Assembly (NCBI GenBank): GCA_963738625.1
Contig: CAVTXH010000020.1
Location: 868,001-932,000 of the forward strand
DNA: 64,000 nt
DNA from: UBA7672 sp963738625
GTDB lineage: Bacteria; Pseudomonadota; Alphaproteobacteria; Caulobacterales; Hyphomonadaceae
Direction of reading: 5' to 3'
Part shown: positions 25,029-34,500 of the stretch, piece by piece
How positions within the stretch are numbered: the stretch's first letter is position 1
Layout of the letters: every line of letters begins with the position of its first letter
Notes under the pieces: model-generated
Database searches by the model: none
Told to the model about the DNA's origin: nothing
Seen by the model: the letters and a program-made list of their open reading frames with translations, nothing else
Position numbers and translations under genes: made by a program

Positions 25029-26621
25029 ATGGCAGTTGCCAGCTGGAAGCGCGTCGAGGCCGAAGCAAGCCGGATCGGCGCACGCCGCCTGCAGGAAGTC
25101 GCCGCCCGGACAAGTGCCGCCGAGTTCGTATGGAGCGCCCCGCGCCTCGAAGCCGATGTCGGCAAGCAGCCTATTGACGCCGGCGCAATGGCCGCGATGC
25201 AGGCCGTGGCGGACGAGCGCGGGCTCGCGGCCAAGATCAGGTCGCTGTTCGCCGGCGAGATCGTGAATGCCTCTGAGAACCGGCCCGCCCTGCACTGGGC
25301 GCTGCGCAGCCAGGCCATGGGCATCCCGGCCGCCGAGGCGATGGCGCGCGAGTGCGAGAAGGCGGCGGCGTTTGCACGCAAGGCGGCGTCCGGCGGGCTG
25401 GGGTTCGAGCTGAAGACCATCCTGCATGTCGGCATCGGCGGATCGGACCTCGGTCCGCGACTGATCTGGGATGCGCTTCGCGGGTATGACTCGAAGGGAC
25501 CGGAGATCCGCTTCTGCGCCAACGTCGATCCGGAGGATTTTCTCGAGGCCACGTCGGGCGTTGATGCGAAGACGACGCTAGTGCTGGTCGTCTCCAAATC
25601 GTTCAAGACGCCAGAGACAGCGTCCAATGCAAAGCTCGCGCGCGAATGGCTGGTGAAGCATCTCGGCGAGAAAGAAGCCAACAACCATCTCGCGGCCGTT
25701 TCCTCCGCACCGGACAAGGCGAAGGCGTGGGGCGCCGCAGAAGATCGCATCTTCCCAATGGATGAGGCGGTGGGCGGGCGCTACTCCGTGTGGTCGTCGG
25801 TTGGGCTGTCGCTGCAGATCGCGCTCGGCGCGGATCGCTGGGGCCGGTTCATGAAGGGCGGGGCCGAGATGGACGCGCACTTCCGCGACGCGCCGCTGGC
25901 GCAGAACACGCCCGCGCGGCTCGCCATGATGGACGTGTTCATGCACACGGCGCTGGGCATCCCCAGCCGCACCGTGCTCGCCTACGCCCATCGCCTGCGC
26001 AAGCTGCCGGACTTCCTGCAGCAGCTGGAGATGGAATCCAACGGCAAGTCGGCGGCGGATTCCGCGGGCGGTCTCGTCGGCGCGACAGCGCCTGTCGTTT
26101 GGGGATCGGTCGGCACGCTGGGCCAGCACTCCTTCCACCAGCTGTTGCATCAGGGCATGCGCCAGAGCGCCATCGAGTTCGTCGCGGCGCTGGACGCAGG
26201 CGCCGGAGACAAGGCGCGCGGGCGCGAGCTGCTGGCGAATGCGTTTGCGCAGGCCGAGGGGCTGCTCGCCGGCCGCTCCGAGAAAGAAGCCGAGGCCCAG
26301 CTCGCCGCGCAGGGCAAGACAGGCGACAAGGCGAAGGAGCAGGCGCGCCACATGAACATGGAGGGCGGGCGCGGCTCGACCACAGTGCTGCTCGACGATC
26401 TTTCGCCGGAGAGCGTCGGCGCACTGATCGCGATGTACGAGCATCGCACGTTTGCGGCGGGCGTGCTGTGGGGCGTGAACCCGTTCGATCAGTGGGGCGT
26501 GGAGCGCGGCAAAGTGCTGGCCGAGGAGCTCGACAAGGCCATCGCCGGCGGCGACGCTGGCAAGCGCGATCCCTCGACGCTGCGGCTGGTCGAGAAGGCC
26601 AGGGCCAGGTTCAGGACCTAG
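25029..26621 (+). CDS. pgi: Glucose-6-phosphate isomerase
   Basis: A 530-residue phosphoglucose isomerase (G6P to F6P). The ATG at 25029 follows TCAAGGGA; an earlier in-frame ATG at 24915 gives a leader with no family similarity. Signatures include LHVGIGGSDLGPRLIWDALR near 138, VVSKSFKTPETASNAK near 195 and VGGRYSVWSSVGLSLQIALG near 250. The catalytic Glu/His region is GQHSFHQLLHQGMR near 365, and VLWGVNPFDQWGVERGK lies near 482. Length is normal. Confidence 0.95.
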   Translation: MAVASWKRVEAEASRIGARRLQEVAARTSAAEFVWSAPRLEADVGKQPIDAGAMAAMQAVADERGLAAKIRSLFAGEIVNASENRPALHWALRSQAMGIPAAEAMARECEKAAAFARKAASGGLGFELKTILHVGIGGSDLGPRLIWDALRGYDSKGPEIRFCANVDPEDFLEATSGVDAKTTLVLVVSKSFKTPETASNAKLAREWLVKHLGEKEANNHLAAVSSAPDKAKAWGAAEDRIFPMDEAVGGRYSVWSSVGLSLQIALGADRWGRFMKGGAEMDAHFRDAPLAQNTPARLAMMDVFMHTALGIPSRTVLAYAHRLRKLPDFLQQLEMESNGKSAADSAGGLVGATAPVVWGSVGTLGQHSFHQLLHQGMRQSAIEFVAALDAGAGDKARGRELLANAFAQAEGLLAGRSEKEAEAQLAAQGKTGDKAKEQARHMNMEGGRGSTTVLLDDLSPESVGALIAMYEHRTFAAGVLWGVNPFDQWGVERGKVLAEELDKAIAGGDAGKRDPSTLRLVEKARARFRT

Positions 26622-26696
26622 CGCAGAAACGCTGGACTTCAAGCCTGGCCTGACGACAGTGGCGTGAACGGTCATGGGGAAATCGTGGGGAAGACG

Positions 26697-28052
26697 ATGC
26701 GTATCGCAGCAGTCGCGTTGCTGGCCTTGGCGTCCGCCTGCGCCGGGACGCCGAACATCAATCCGGTGAACGCAAGGCTGACGGCGGCGCCGGCGGCGCC
26801 AGTCGTCGAACTCGGCGTCGATGGCGAGGCGATTGCGCTGGCGCTGTCTGGCGGCGGGGCACGGGCGGCGTCTTTCTCCATCGGCGCGCTGATGCAGCTT
26901 CGCGACATCAAGGGCGCGGACGGCAAGCCGCTGATCGATCGTGTGGCGCTGGTGACGGCGGTGTCGGGCGGGGCGATCACGGCGGCGTATTTCGGGCAGC
27001 ACGGCTCAGCGGGGCTCGACGGGTTTCGCGCAGCGGCGCTGGACAAGGACTGGCAGGGCAAGCTGCACACCAGCTTTGCTTCGCCGAACAACTGGGCGCG
27101 GCTGGCGCAGGGCGGACTCAACGGGCCGGACAAGCTCGCCGACTGGTTGGACGCCGAAATCTTCCACGGCGCGAAGATGCGCGACATGCCGAACCGGCCG
27201 CGCATCGTCATCAATGCGACTGACGTCTATTCCTCGACGCCGTTCGCCTTCGCGGCGCCCTGGTTCGAGGCGGTGTGCAGCGATCTCGGCCAGGTGCGCG
27301 TTGCAGATGCGGTGGCGGCCTCGATGGCGGTTCCGATCGCGTTTCGTCCCGTGATCGTCGAGGCTTATGCCGAGAACTGCCCGGCGCCTCTGCCGGCATG
27401 GGTGGAGAAGGCGGCGAAGAACCGTTCCGCGCCGGTCCTGCTGCGCGAGACGGCGAAGGCGTTCCAGATCTATCGCGATCCCGGCCAGCTGAAGTTCGTG
27501 CATCTCGCCGACGGCGGCGTGGTCGACAATTTCGGCCTGTCGAGCCTGACCACGATCCGCAGCGCATCGGAGACGCCCTATGGTCCATTCTCGCCGCGCG
27601 ATGCGGTGAAGATAAGGCGGCTGACCTTCCTGGTGATCAACGCCGAGATGTCCGCGGCCGGCGACTGGGCGTTGACCGCGAAGGGGCCGGATGGGCCGAC
27701 GATGATCGAGGCGGCGCTCGGGGCGGCGGTGAACGCGCCCAAGCGCGCTGCGGCGGATGCGTTCGCCTTAACTCTGGCGCGCTGGCGCGACGATCTCGTC
27801 GGCTATCGTTGCGGGCTTTCGGCTGAGGAAGCGTCGCGGCTGGGCGCCCGCCCGGGCTGGGACTGCAAGGACGTGACGTTCCGGATGGACATGATCTCAT
27901 TCGCCGACCTGCCGCGAGCAGAGTACGAAAAGCTCGGCGCCGCGCCGACGCAGGTAAGTCTGCCGAAAGAGATGGTCGATGCGCTGATTGCGGGCGGGCG
28001 CGAGGCGATCGACGGCAATGCGATGGTCAGCGACCTGAAAACGGCGCGATAG
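26697..28052 (+). CDS. Patatin-like phospholipase lipoprotein
   Basis: A 451-residue protein with a lipoprotein signal (lipobox ASACAG). The patatin fold shows the oxyanion loop GGGARAASFSIG near residue 55, the nucleophile-elbow region TAVSGGAITAAYFG near 83 (the first Gly of GxSxG is replaced by Ala) and the catalytic Asp motif HLADGGVVDNFGLSS near 272. It is probably a periplasmic or outer-membrane lipid hydrolase. Its 3' end overlaps the convergent S41 protease by 26 bp. Confidence 0.85.
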   Translation: MRIAAVALLALASACAGTPNINPVNARLTAAPAAPVVELGVDGEAIALALSGGGARAASFSIGALMQLRDIKGADGKPLIDRVALVTAVSGGAITAAYFGQHGSAGLDGFRAAALDKDWQGKLHTSFASPNNWARLAQGGLNGPDKLADWLDAEIFHGAKMRDMPNRPRIVINATDVYSSTPFAFAAPWFEAVCSDLGQVRVADAVAASMAVPIAFRPVIVEAYAENCPAPLPAWVEKAAKNRSAPVLLRETAKAFQIYRDPGQLKFVHLADGGVVDNFGLSSLTTIRSASETPYGPFSPRDAVKIRRLTFLVINAEMSAAGDWALTAKGPDGPTMIEAALGAAVNAPKRAAADAFALTLARWRDDLVGYRCGLSAEEASRLGARPGWDCKDVTFRMDMISFADLPRAEYEKLGAAPTQVSLPKEMVDALIAGGREAIDGNAMVSDLKTAR

Positions 28053-29352
28053 ACATCAGGATATCGTCCTGCACCGGCGCGCCGAGCAGCGCCTCTTCCG
28101 CCGCTTCGACCACCAGATCGCGGCCCTCGCGGATCGCTTCCAGCGTCGGGGCGGCCCGGAACGTGGGCGCAAGGCCGACGCCTTCGAGGCGCTTGCCGTC
28201 TATCGTCGTGAAGTTGCCCGTCGCCACCGACAGCTGGCCGCCATCGGGCAGTTTCCAGTAGCGCGCCGTCAGCACCGCGCCCGCCGTGCGGTCGCCCGCC
28301 AGCGGCGCCTTGCGGTATTTCTTCAGGCCGTAGGACAGAAGCTCGCCCGCGCTCGCCGTCTGCGGCCCGATCAGCACGGCTACGGGGCCGGGATAAGCCT
28401 CGCCGTCGTTGACCGGGCGCAGCGGAACGGTGAGCACGCGGCCGATGCTCTTGCCCAGCGGCGCATCGTCGGGAAGCAAGGCGGCGGCGAGGCGCAGCAT
28501 CTGCCCGATATTGCCGCCGCGATTGGCGCGCAGGTCGAGAATGACAGGCGCCGGATCGATGTCGCTGAGCTGGAGCAGCGCCCAGTCGACCGATAGCTTG
28601 TCGAACACATCGAAGCGGATGACGTAGGCGCCCGATGGTCGTATCCGGCGCGTGCGCAGGAACAGGCGCGGGCGGGGCGCATATTCGTAGACTAGTTTCT
28701 CGCCCTCGCCATCCTTGGTTGCGAGCACAAGCGTGGCGCGGAAGCGCGGCGAATGGGCGGCGTTCAGCGTGTCGACGCGCGACGACACCACGACGCGGCC
28801 GGGTGCAATTCCCAGCTTCTCGGCCTCGCTGTCGCGCCGCACGTCATAGACCACCCAGTGCTTGCCGTCGTGCACCACGGTGAGGCCGCCGAGATCGCCG
28901 ACGCCGCCGGCATAGTCGGCGAGCGCTTCGCCGCGCCGGCCGGTGAAGTGAATGGCGGGGTCGCCGATGCTGGCGTTCATGCCGGGGCCGACGGCCTCGA
29001 CGTGGGACGTGTTGATCTGGTCGATCATTGGCCAGATCGCATCGTTGTAGAGTTCCGTCGGATGGCGGGCCGCGAGGGCGATCGGACGATATTGCTCGCG
29101 CGAGGCTTTCCAGTCGACGCCGCCAAACGTGACGTCGTAATAGTTCCTCGCGATGACGGACCAGACGCGGTCGAACACCTCGGCGTTCGTCGCGGCGATT
29201 TTCCTGGCGGGCTCTTCCGCCTGGCGGAAAAGGATCACGGCGGAGGCGACGGCGACGGCGACGAGCGCGATGCCAAGCGTCGCGATGGCGGCGGCTAGGC
29301 TGCTGATCCCTCTGTGTCTGTCCGGTCCGACCCTGGTCACGCTCTTGTCCAT
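28027..29352 (-). CDS. S41-family peptidase with N-terminal membrane anchor
   Basis: A 441-residue protein with one transmembrane helix near residues 20-43 (LAAAIATLGIALVAVAVASA) and a periplasmic S41 (C-terminal-processing, tricorn-core) domain. The signature PVILDLRANRGGNIGQMLRL lies near 285, and the nucleophile Ser near 340 in GPQTASAGELLSYGL, followed by LAGDRTAGAVL. A PDZ-like region precedes the catalytic domain (residues 130-200). Substrate unknown. It is upstream of nothing obvious and is followed by the convergent patatin gene. Confidence 0.87.
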   Translation of the reverse strand: MDKSVTRVGPDRHRGISSLAAAIATLGIALVAVAVASAVILFRQAEEPARKIAATNAEVFDRVWSVIARNYYDVTFGGVDWKASREQYRPIALAARHPTELYNDAIWPMIDQINTSHVEAVGPGMNASIGDPAIHFTGRRGEALADYAGGVGDLGGLTVVHDGKHWVVYDVRRDSEAEKLGIAPGRVVVSSRVDTLNAAHSPRFRATLVLATKDGEGEKLVYEYAPRPRLFLRTRRIRPSGAYVIRFDVFDKLSVDWALLQLSDIDPAPVILDLRANRGGNIGQMLRLAAALLPDDAPLGKSIGRVLTVPLRPVNDGEAYPGPVAVLIGPQTASAGELLSYGLKKYRKAPLAGDRTAGAVLTARYWKLPDGGQLSVATGNFTTIDGKRLEGVGLAPTFRAAPTLEAIREGRDLVVEAAEEALLGAPVQDDILMSIAPFSGR

Positions 29353-29389
29353 CCCCCCGGCCCCGGCTTTTGCCGTGGGCTTTCGTCAT

Positions 29390-31510
29390 CTACCGGTCTG
29401 GCGCCAAAATACGCACGCGGGAACGCGCCGTACGGCCATTGGGATCGACAACTCTTAGATCATAGAACCCAGGCTCGGTCGGACGCCAGACCGTATCTCC
29501 CGTCATGCTACGCGGAACAGGCCGGCCGTCGACATACCAGGCGAGTTTTCCATGGCCCTCGGCCGCCAGAACGAATGACGCATGCTCCTCGTCCTTCCAG
29601 ACCTCCGCGCCATTGGGCGGAAACAGGATATGCGGCGGGGCGCCCTGGCGCTCGAACCGCGCCAGCGGGGCGGGCGGGGTGTGATCGGGGCTGTCGCCCT
29701 CGCGCAGGGGCGGACCGGATGGGCGGGCGGGCGTAATACGGGCAATGGCGTCGAAAGCGTCGAAAAGGATAGGCAGGGCCCCCTCCCGGCCCGTGACGCC
29801 CGGCCGGGGGGCGCCGTCGGCGCGGCCCATCCAGACGACCACGGCGTGGCCGTTCCCGACGCCGGCTGCCCAGGCGTCGCGATAGCCATAGGACGTGCCG
29901 GTCTTGAAGGCGATGACAGGCGCTTCCTGGGTCAGCACGGCCGGCATGCGCCCGGCGGGGGTCGGCGCGGCGCTGAGAATGCCGACGATCTTGCGGGCAG
30001 ACTCCGCCGACATGATCTGGGCATAGGGGGTGGCTTTGGACGCAGCCGCATCGCTTTCGGACTTCAGCCAGTGGATCGGCAGGGCGCGGCCGTCGTCGCC
30101 CAGCGCCGCGTAGAGTAGGGCGATTTCGCGTACGGTGAGGCCCGCGCCGCCGAGAGCAATGGCGAGACCGGCCTCATCGTCGGCATCCAGGGGCATGGAA
30201 AGGTCCGCGCCGGCGAACGACAGCGCGGCGGCGAAGCGGCGCGCGCCTATGGCGTCCAGAGCCGACACGGCTGGGACGTTGAGCGAATGCTGCAGGGCCT
30301 GCGCGACCGTGACGTCGCCGCGGAAAGTGCGGTCGAAATTGTCCGGCCGGTAGGTGGCGAAGCGGCGGGGCGCATCCGCGATGCGGGTATCAGGCGAGGC
30401 GACGCCATCGTCGAACGCCATGCCGTAGATGAAGGGCTTCAGTGTCGAGCCGGGAGAGCGCGGCCTGTCGGTGAGATCGATCCAGCCCCCCGCGGCGGAG
30501 CGGTTGGCGGAGCCGGCCGCCGCGCGGACTTCGCGCGAGGCGATGTCGACCACCATGATCGCGACCTGAACGCCTTCGTGCGTCGGCCCGGCGGCGCGGA
30601 AAGCCAGAGTTTCGATTTCCTTCTGCAGGGCAAGGTCCAGCGTCGTCACAATGTTGTCGGGGCTCTTCGCACGGCGCAGCGCTTCTTCGGAGGCGTGCCA
30701 GGCGATGGATGGGAAATCGCCGCGCTTCGGCGCGGGATAGTCGGCGGATTCAGCCGCCAGATCGGCAGCGAAGATCTTCTCTTCAGCCAGCCGCGTCAGC
30801 ACGCGCTCGCGGGCGACGATGGCGGCGTCGGCGTGCAGATCCGGCCGGCGCGCTTCGGGCGATTGCGGCAGGGCGATCAGCATCGCAATCTGGTCGGGGG
30901 AGAGATTGTCCGGCTCGCGCCCGAAATAGGCCCACGACGCCGCCCGCACGCCTTCGAGATTGCCGCCATAGGGGGCGAGCGTGAGGTAGAGTTCGAGGAT
31001 CTGGTCCTTCGAATAGCGATGCTCAAGCTGCCAGGCGCGCACGGACTCGATGATCTTCGAGCCGACGTTGCGGGGGCGCGGCTCCAGAAGTCGCGCCGTC
31101 TGCATGGTGATGGTCGAGCCGCCGGAGACGATGCGGCCGGCGGAGGCGAAGGAGGAGACTGCGCGGCCCATAGCGAGAAAGTCGACGCCGGTGTGGCTGC
31201 GGAAGCGCTTGTCTTCATAGGCCAGCAGCGCATCGATGAAGTCAGGGTCCAGCTTGTCGACATGCGCGCGCAGCCGCCATTTGCCGTCCTCGACCGGGAA
31301 CACGCGAAGCACCGCGCCGCGCCGGTCCATCACCACGCCGGAATAGGTGTTGGCGCGCGCGAGCGGCGGCGGGAAGAAGAAGTCCAGCGCCATGACCGGC
31401 ACAAGAACGTACAGCGCTACCAGCGCCGCACGCCGCCACCATTCGGGCGGCCACCAGAGTTTCGGCATCCCGCGTCGTAGAGCGATCCGAGGAAAGCCCG
31501 GAAGCAGCAT
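29390..31510 (-). CDS. pbpC: Penicillin-binding protein 1C
   Basis: A 706-residue bifunctional peptidoglycan synthase. It has an N-terminal membrane anchor (LVALYVLVPVMALDFFF), then a GT51 glycosyltransferase domain (YEDKRFRSHTGVDFLAMGRA, GGSTITMQTARL, KDQILELYLTLAPYGG). The transpeptidase domain carries SPGSTLKPFIYG (active Ser near 352) and FKTGTSYGYRDAWAAG near 533. The C-terminal 100 residues are the PBP1C-specific domain. Its ATG overlaps the stop of the alpha-2-macroglobulin gene (TGATG), the classic pbpC/yfhM arrangement. Confidence 0.94.
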   Translation of the reverse strand: MLLPGFPRIALRRGMPKLWWPPEWWRRAALVALYVLVPVMALDFFFPPPLARANTYSGVVMDRRGAVLRVFPVEDGKWRLRAHVDKLDPDFIDALLAYEDKRFRSHTGVDFLAMGRAVSSFASAGRIVSGGSTITMQTARLLEPRPRNVGSKIIESVRAWQLEHRYSKDQILELYLTLAPYGGNLEGVRAASWAYFGREPDNLSPDQIAMLIALPQSPEARRPDLHADAAIVARERVLTRLAEEKIFAADLAAESADYPAPKRGDFPSIAWHASEEALRRAKSPDNIVTTLDLALQKEIETLAFRAAGPTHEGVQVAIMVVDIASREVRAAAGSANRSAAGGWIDLTDRPRSPGSTLKPFIYGMAFDDGVASPDTRIADAPRRFATYRPDNFDRTFRGDVTVAQALQHSLNVPAVSALDAIGARRFAAALSFAGADLSMPLDADDEAGLAIALGGAGLTVREIALLYAALGDDGRALPIHWLKSESDAAASKATPYAQIMSAESARKIVGILSAAPTPAGRMPAVLTQEAPVIAFKTGTSYGYRDAWAAGVGNGHAVVVWMGRADGAPRPGVTGREGALPILFDAFDAIARITPARPSGPPLREGDSPDHTPPAPLARFERQGAPPHILFPPNGAEVWKDEEHASFVLAAEGHGKLAWYVDGRPVPRSMTGDTVWRPTEPGFYDLRVVDPNGRTARSRVRILAPDR

Positions 31511-34500
31511 CAGTTCCTTCTGGCGATCGTGATCGTGCGCGAGCTGGTGCGAGCGAATGTATCCGGGCGGTACATGTCCTCGGCGACGACGCCGGGCATG
31601 GTGAAGCTGCCGGGCGTCACAGCGCGCGCCATGTAGGCGACCGTGTAGCTCTTGCGATCGTAGAGATCGAGCGCGGCGACGAACCGGTCGTCACGCGCCT
31701 CCGCAATCTTCGGCGCCGCCACGTCGTCGAGGAAACTGTAGGGGCCTGTCTTGCCCGCATCTTCCGGACGGAGCACCGCTTCGATCTCGAAGCCTGCGGG
31801 AAGCAGGTCGGCGATCACCAGCGGCGTAGTGCGCTCTTCGGACGATCTTACGGTGATCGCCACGATAATGCGGTCGCCCTGGCGGAACGAGGCTCCGTTA
31901 ATGGCATCGCCGCCGGGCGTCCAGAGCTGCTTGTCGGCGACGAGGCCGTCGGCGGCGGGCGCCGGCGCCGAGGCGGGCGAGCCGCGCGCGACGCTGGTGA
32001 CCCAGAGCTGCCCCTGGCCGTTGTTGGCGAAGGCCGGCGGTGAGCGCATCTGTGCTTCGCTCAGCTTGAAAACCCGGCCTGCGGTGACGGCGTCAGCCTG
32101 GCCGGAGACGCCGACATTCACCGCCGCCTGGCCGCCGGAGAGGGCGTTGGCCGCGAGCAGCAGGAAGGCTTTCTCCTGCGTCGTCAGGCGGTCGGGCTCG
32201 GGCAGGTTCTGGGCGACGCGCTGGCTGAGCCGCGTGACGCGGTCGGCCTGTTTCGCTTCGGACGCCAGGGCGAGCATGCCGGCCAGGTCGCGGCGCGGCG
32301 TCTGGTAGTAGTCGCCGACGTTTTCATCACCGATGGCCTGCTCGGCCTTGTCGAAGGCCGATTTCGAGCGGGCGTTGTCGCCGATCATATAGAGGCCGGC
32401 GGCGATCTGCGCGCGGGCGAGCGGGTTGGAGATGCGGTTGATGCGGTCGTCGTGCAGATAGCGCAGACGCGACTTGTCCATCCGCCCCGCCTTCGCCAGC
32501 ACATAGGCCGCGTAGGCGACGGATCGGTCCATCAGCTTTTCCTTGGTGTCGGGGTTCCAGCGGCTTTCGTAGACCTCGAAATTGTAGCCGGTGGAGTAGG
32601 TGGACTCGCGGATCGCGAATTCTTCCAGCGCGTCATACGCCTTGTCGAGCGCTGCGTCGGGCACGACATAGCCCGCCGCCTTGGCGCGGAACAGGAAGTC
32701 GGTGGCGTAGGCGCCGAGCCATGGCGTGGCTTCGCGGTCGCCCACGCGCCAGAGGCCGATTGCGCCATCCGCGCCCTGACGATTGAGCAAGGTGGAGATG
32801 GCCTCCTGCACGTTGTTTTTCAGGTCGCCGGGTGTCTTGCGGTTGGCGAGCGCGGCCATCTGCGGCGCGTAGAGCAGCGGCATGGCGCGGCTGACGATCT
32901 GCTCTGTGCACCCGTACGGATACTTCTCGAGGGAGTCATAGAGCGCGGCCGCATCCATCGGTATCGGCGAGAACGACACCTGCACCGAACCGGAGCCTGG
33001 CACGAAGGACGACAGCGCGTTGCCGGCGGGCGAGAAGCTCTGTCCCGGCTGGATCGTGGTGCGCTGGACATAGGATGCGGGCATCCATGCCGAGCGCGTC
33101 TGGATCGGATAGGCGCGGCTGACCGAGTAGTTGTTCGGACCCGTCACGTTGAGCGAGATGTCGGAAATGCCCTCCGCGACGCTGGTGAAGCCGGCGTCGA
33201 GATCGCGACGCTGGCCCTGGTTGAGCTGAGCGGAAAGATCGCCTGAGGTCGCACGCACGGGTGCGCTGGCCTGGATCGCGGCGCGATAGGCGCCGGCGGC
33301 GCCTTCGACATTATCTAGGGTCAGAGTGGCGGTGGCGGTATCTCCCGGCGCGAGGAAGCGCGGCAGGATCATTTCAGCCGGCACCTGGTCGCGAACCGTA
33401 ACGGGCCTGGAGGCGCCGCCGAGGCCCGTGCCGGACCATGCGACCGCCATCAGCCGCAGCTCGCCGTTGAACTCGGGAACGTCGAACGTGACCGACGCCT
33501 TGCCGTTGGAAAGTTTCACCGGGCCGGAGAACAGGGCGACCGACTTGGTTGGCACAACGGTTAAGCCCGCGCCGCCGATCTGGTCGCCGCCGGAGCGGAT
33601 GGCTCCCGCCGCGCCCATGTTGGGATCGAGCAAGCGGCCATAGTCGTCGCGCAGCTGCACGCCGAGGCGCCGCTTGCCGAAAAAGTATTTCACCGGGTCC
33701 GGCGACTGGAAGCCGGTGAGCAGCAGAATGCCTTCATCGACCGCAGCGACGGTGACCCACGTGTCCTCACGCGGGCCGCCTGTGGCGGCGACTTCGACCG
33801 TCATCTTGCCGCGCGGGCGCTGGACCTCCGGCGCGGTAAGGGCGACGTCGAACGTGCGCGGGTTTACATCGACCGCAACATGCGCGACGCCGACAGCGCG
33901 GCGCGGCTTGGGCCGGGTGACCGCATCGCGCGGCGTGTAGACGCTGGCCATCACATAGACGCCGGCGCCCCAGTCCTTGGTGACCTGCAGCTTCACTTTC
34001 GTCGCCGTCTCACCCTTCACGCTCAGCGTGCGGGTGGTGATGACGTTCTCCGACGCAACCACGATCTCCGCTTCGCCGGCGTAGGGCGGCAGGATGGTGA
34101 CTTCGACTTCTCCGCCGACGGCGGGAAGCTTGTCGGGAACCTGCACGCGCACGCGGTCCGGCGCCTCAACGCCTGCCGTGGGCTGGCCGCCCCAGCCCGC
34201 CCAGAAGGCGATCGATCCTTCGGCGCCGCCGGCTTCGGTCAGAAAGAGTTCGTAATCGCCCCAGTCAAGCCGGCGCGACGTCTTGATGCGCCCGCGGCCG
34301 CCTTCGGCGATGCGCGCCGTTCCGGTCTCGACCTCGACGACTTCGCGCGACTGGCGCCATTGCCAGGCGCCGCCGTCGGCGCGGTACCAGTCATACTTCC
34401 AGTCGTTGCGCACGAGGCGCCAGCCGATCTCGGCAGCCTTCAGCCCGCCGGTGCGGTCAGCCGACAGGATCTCGAACTCGGCTTCCTTGCCTTCCGGCGA

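Noticed and set aside
30287..31480. Long plus-strand frame opposite pbpC
   Set aside because: Antisense shadow; no domain or ribosome site.
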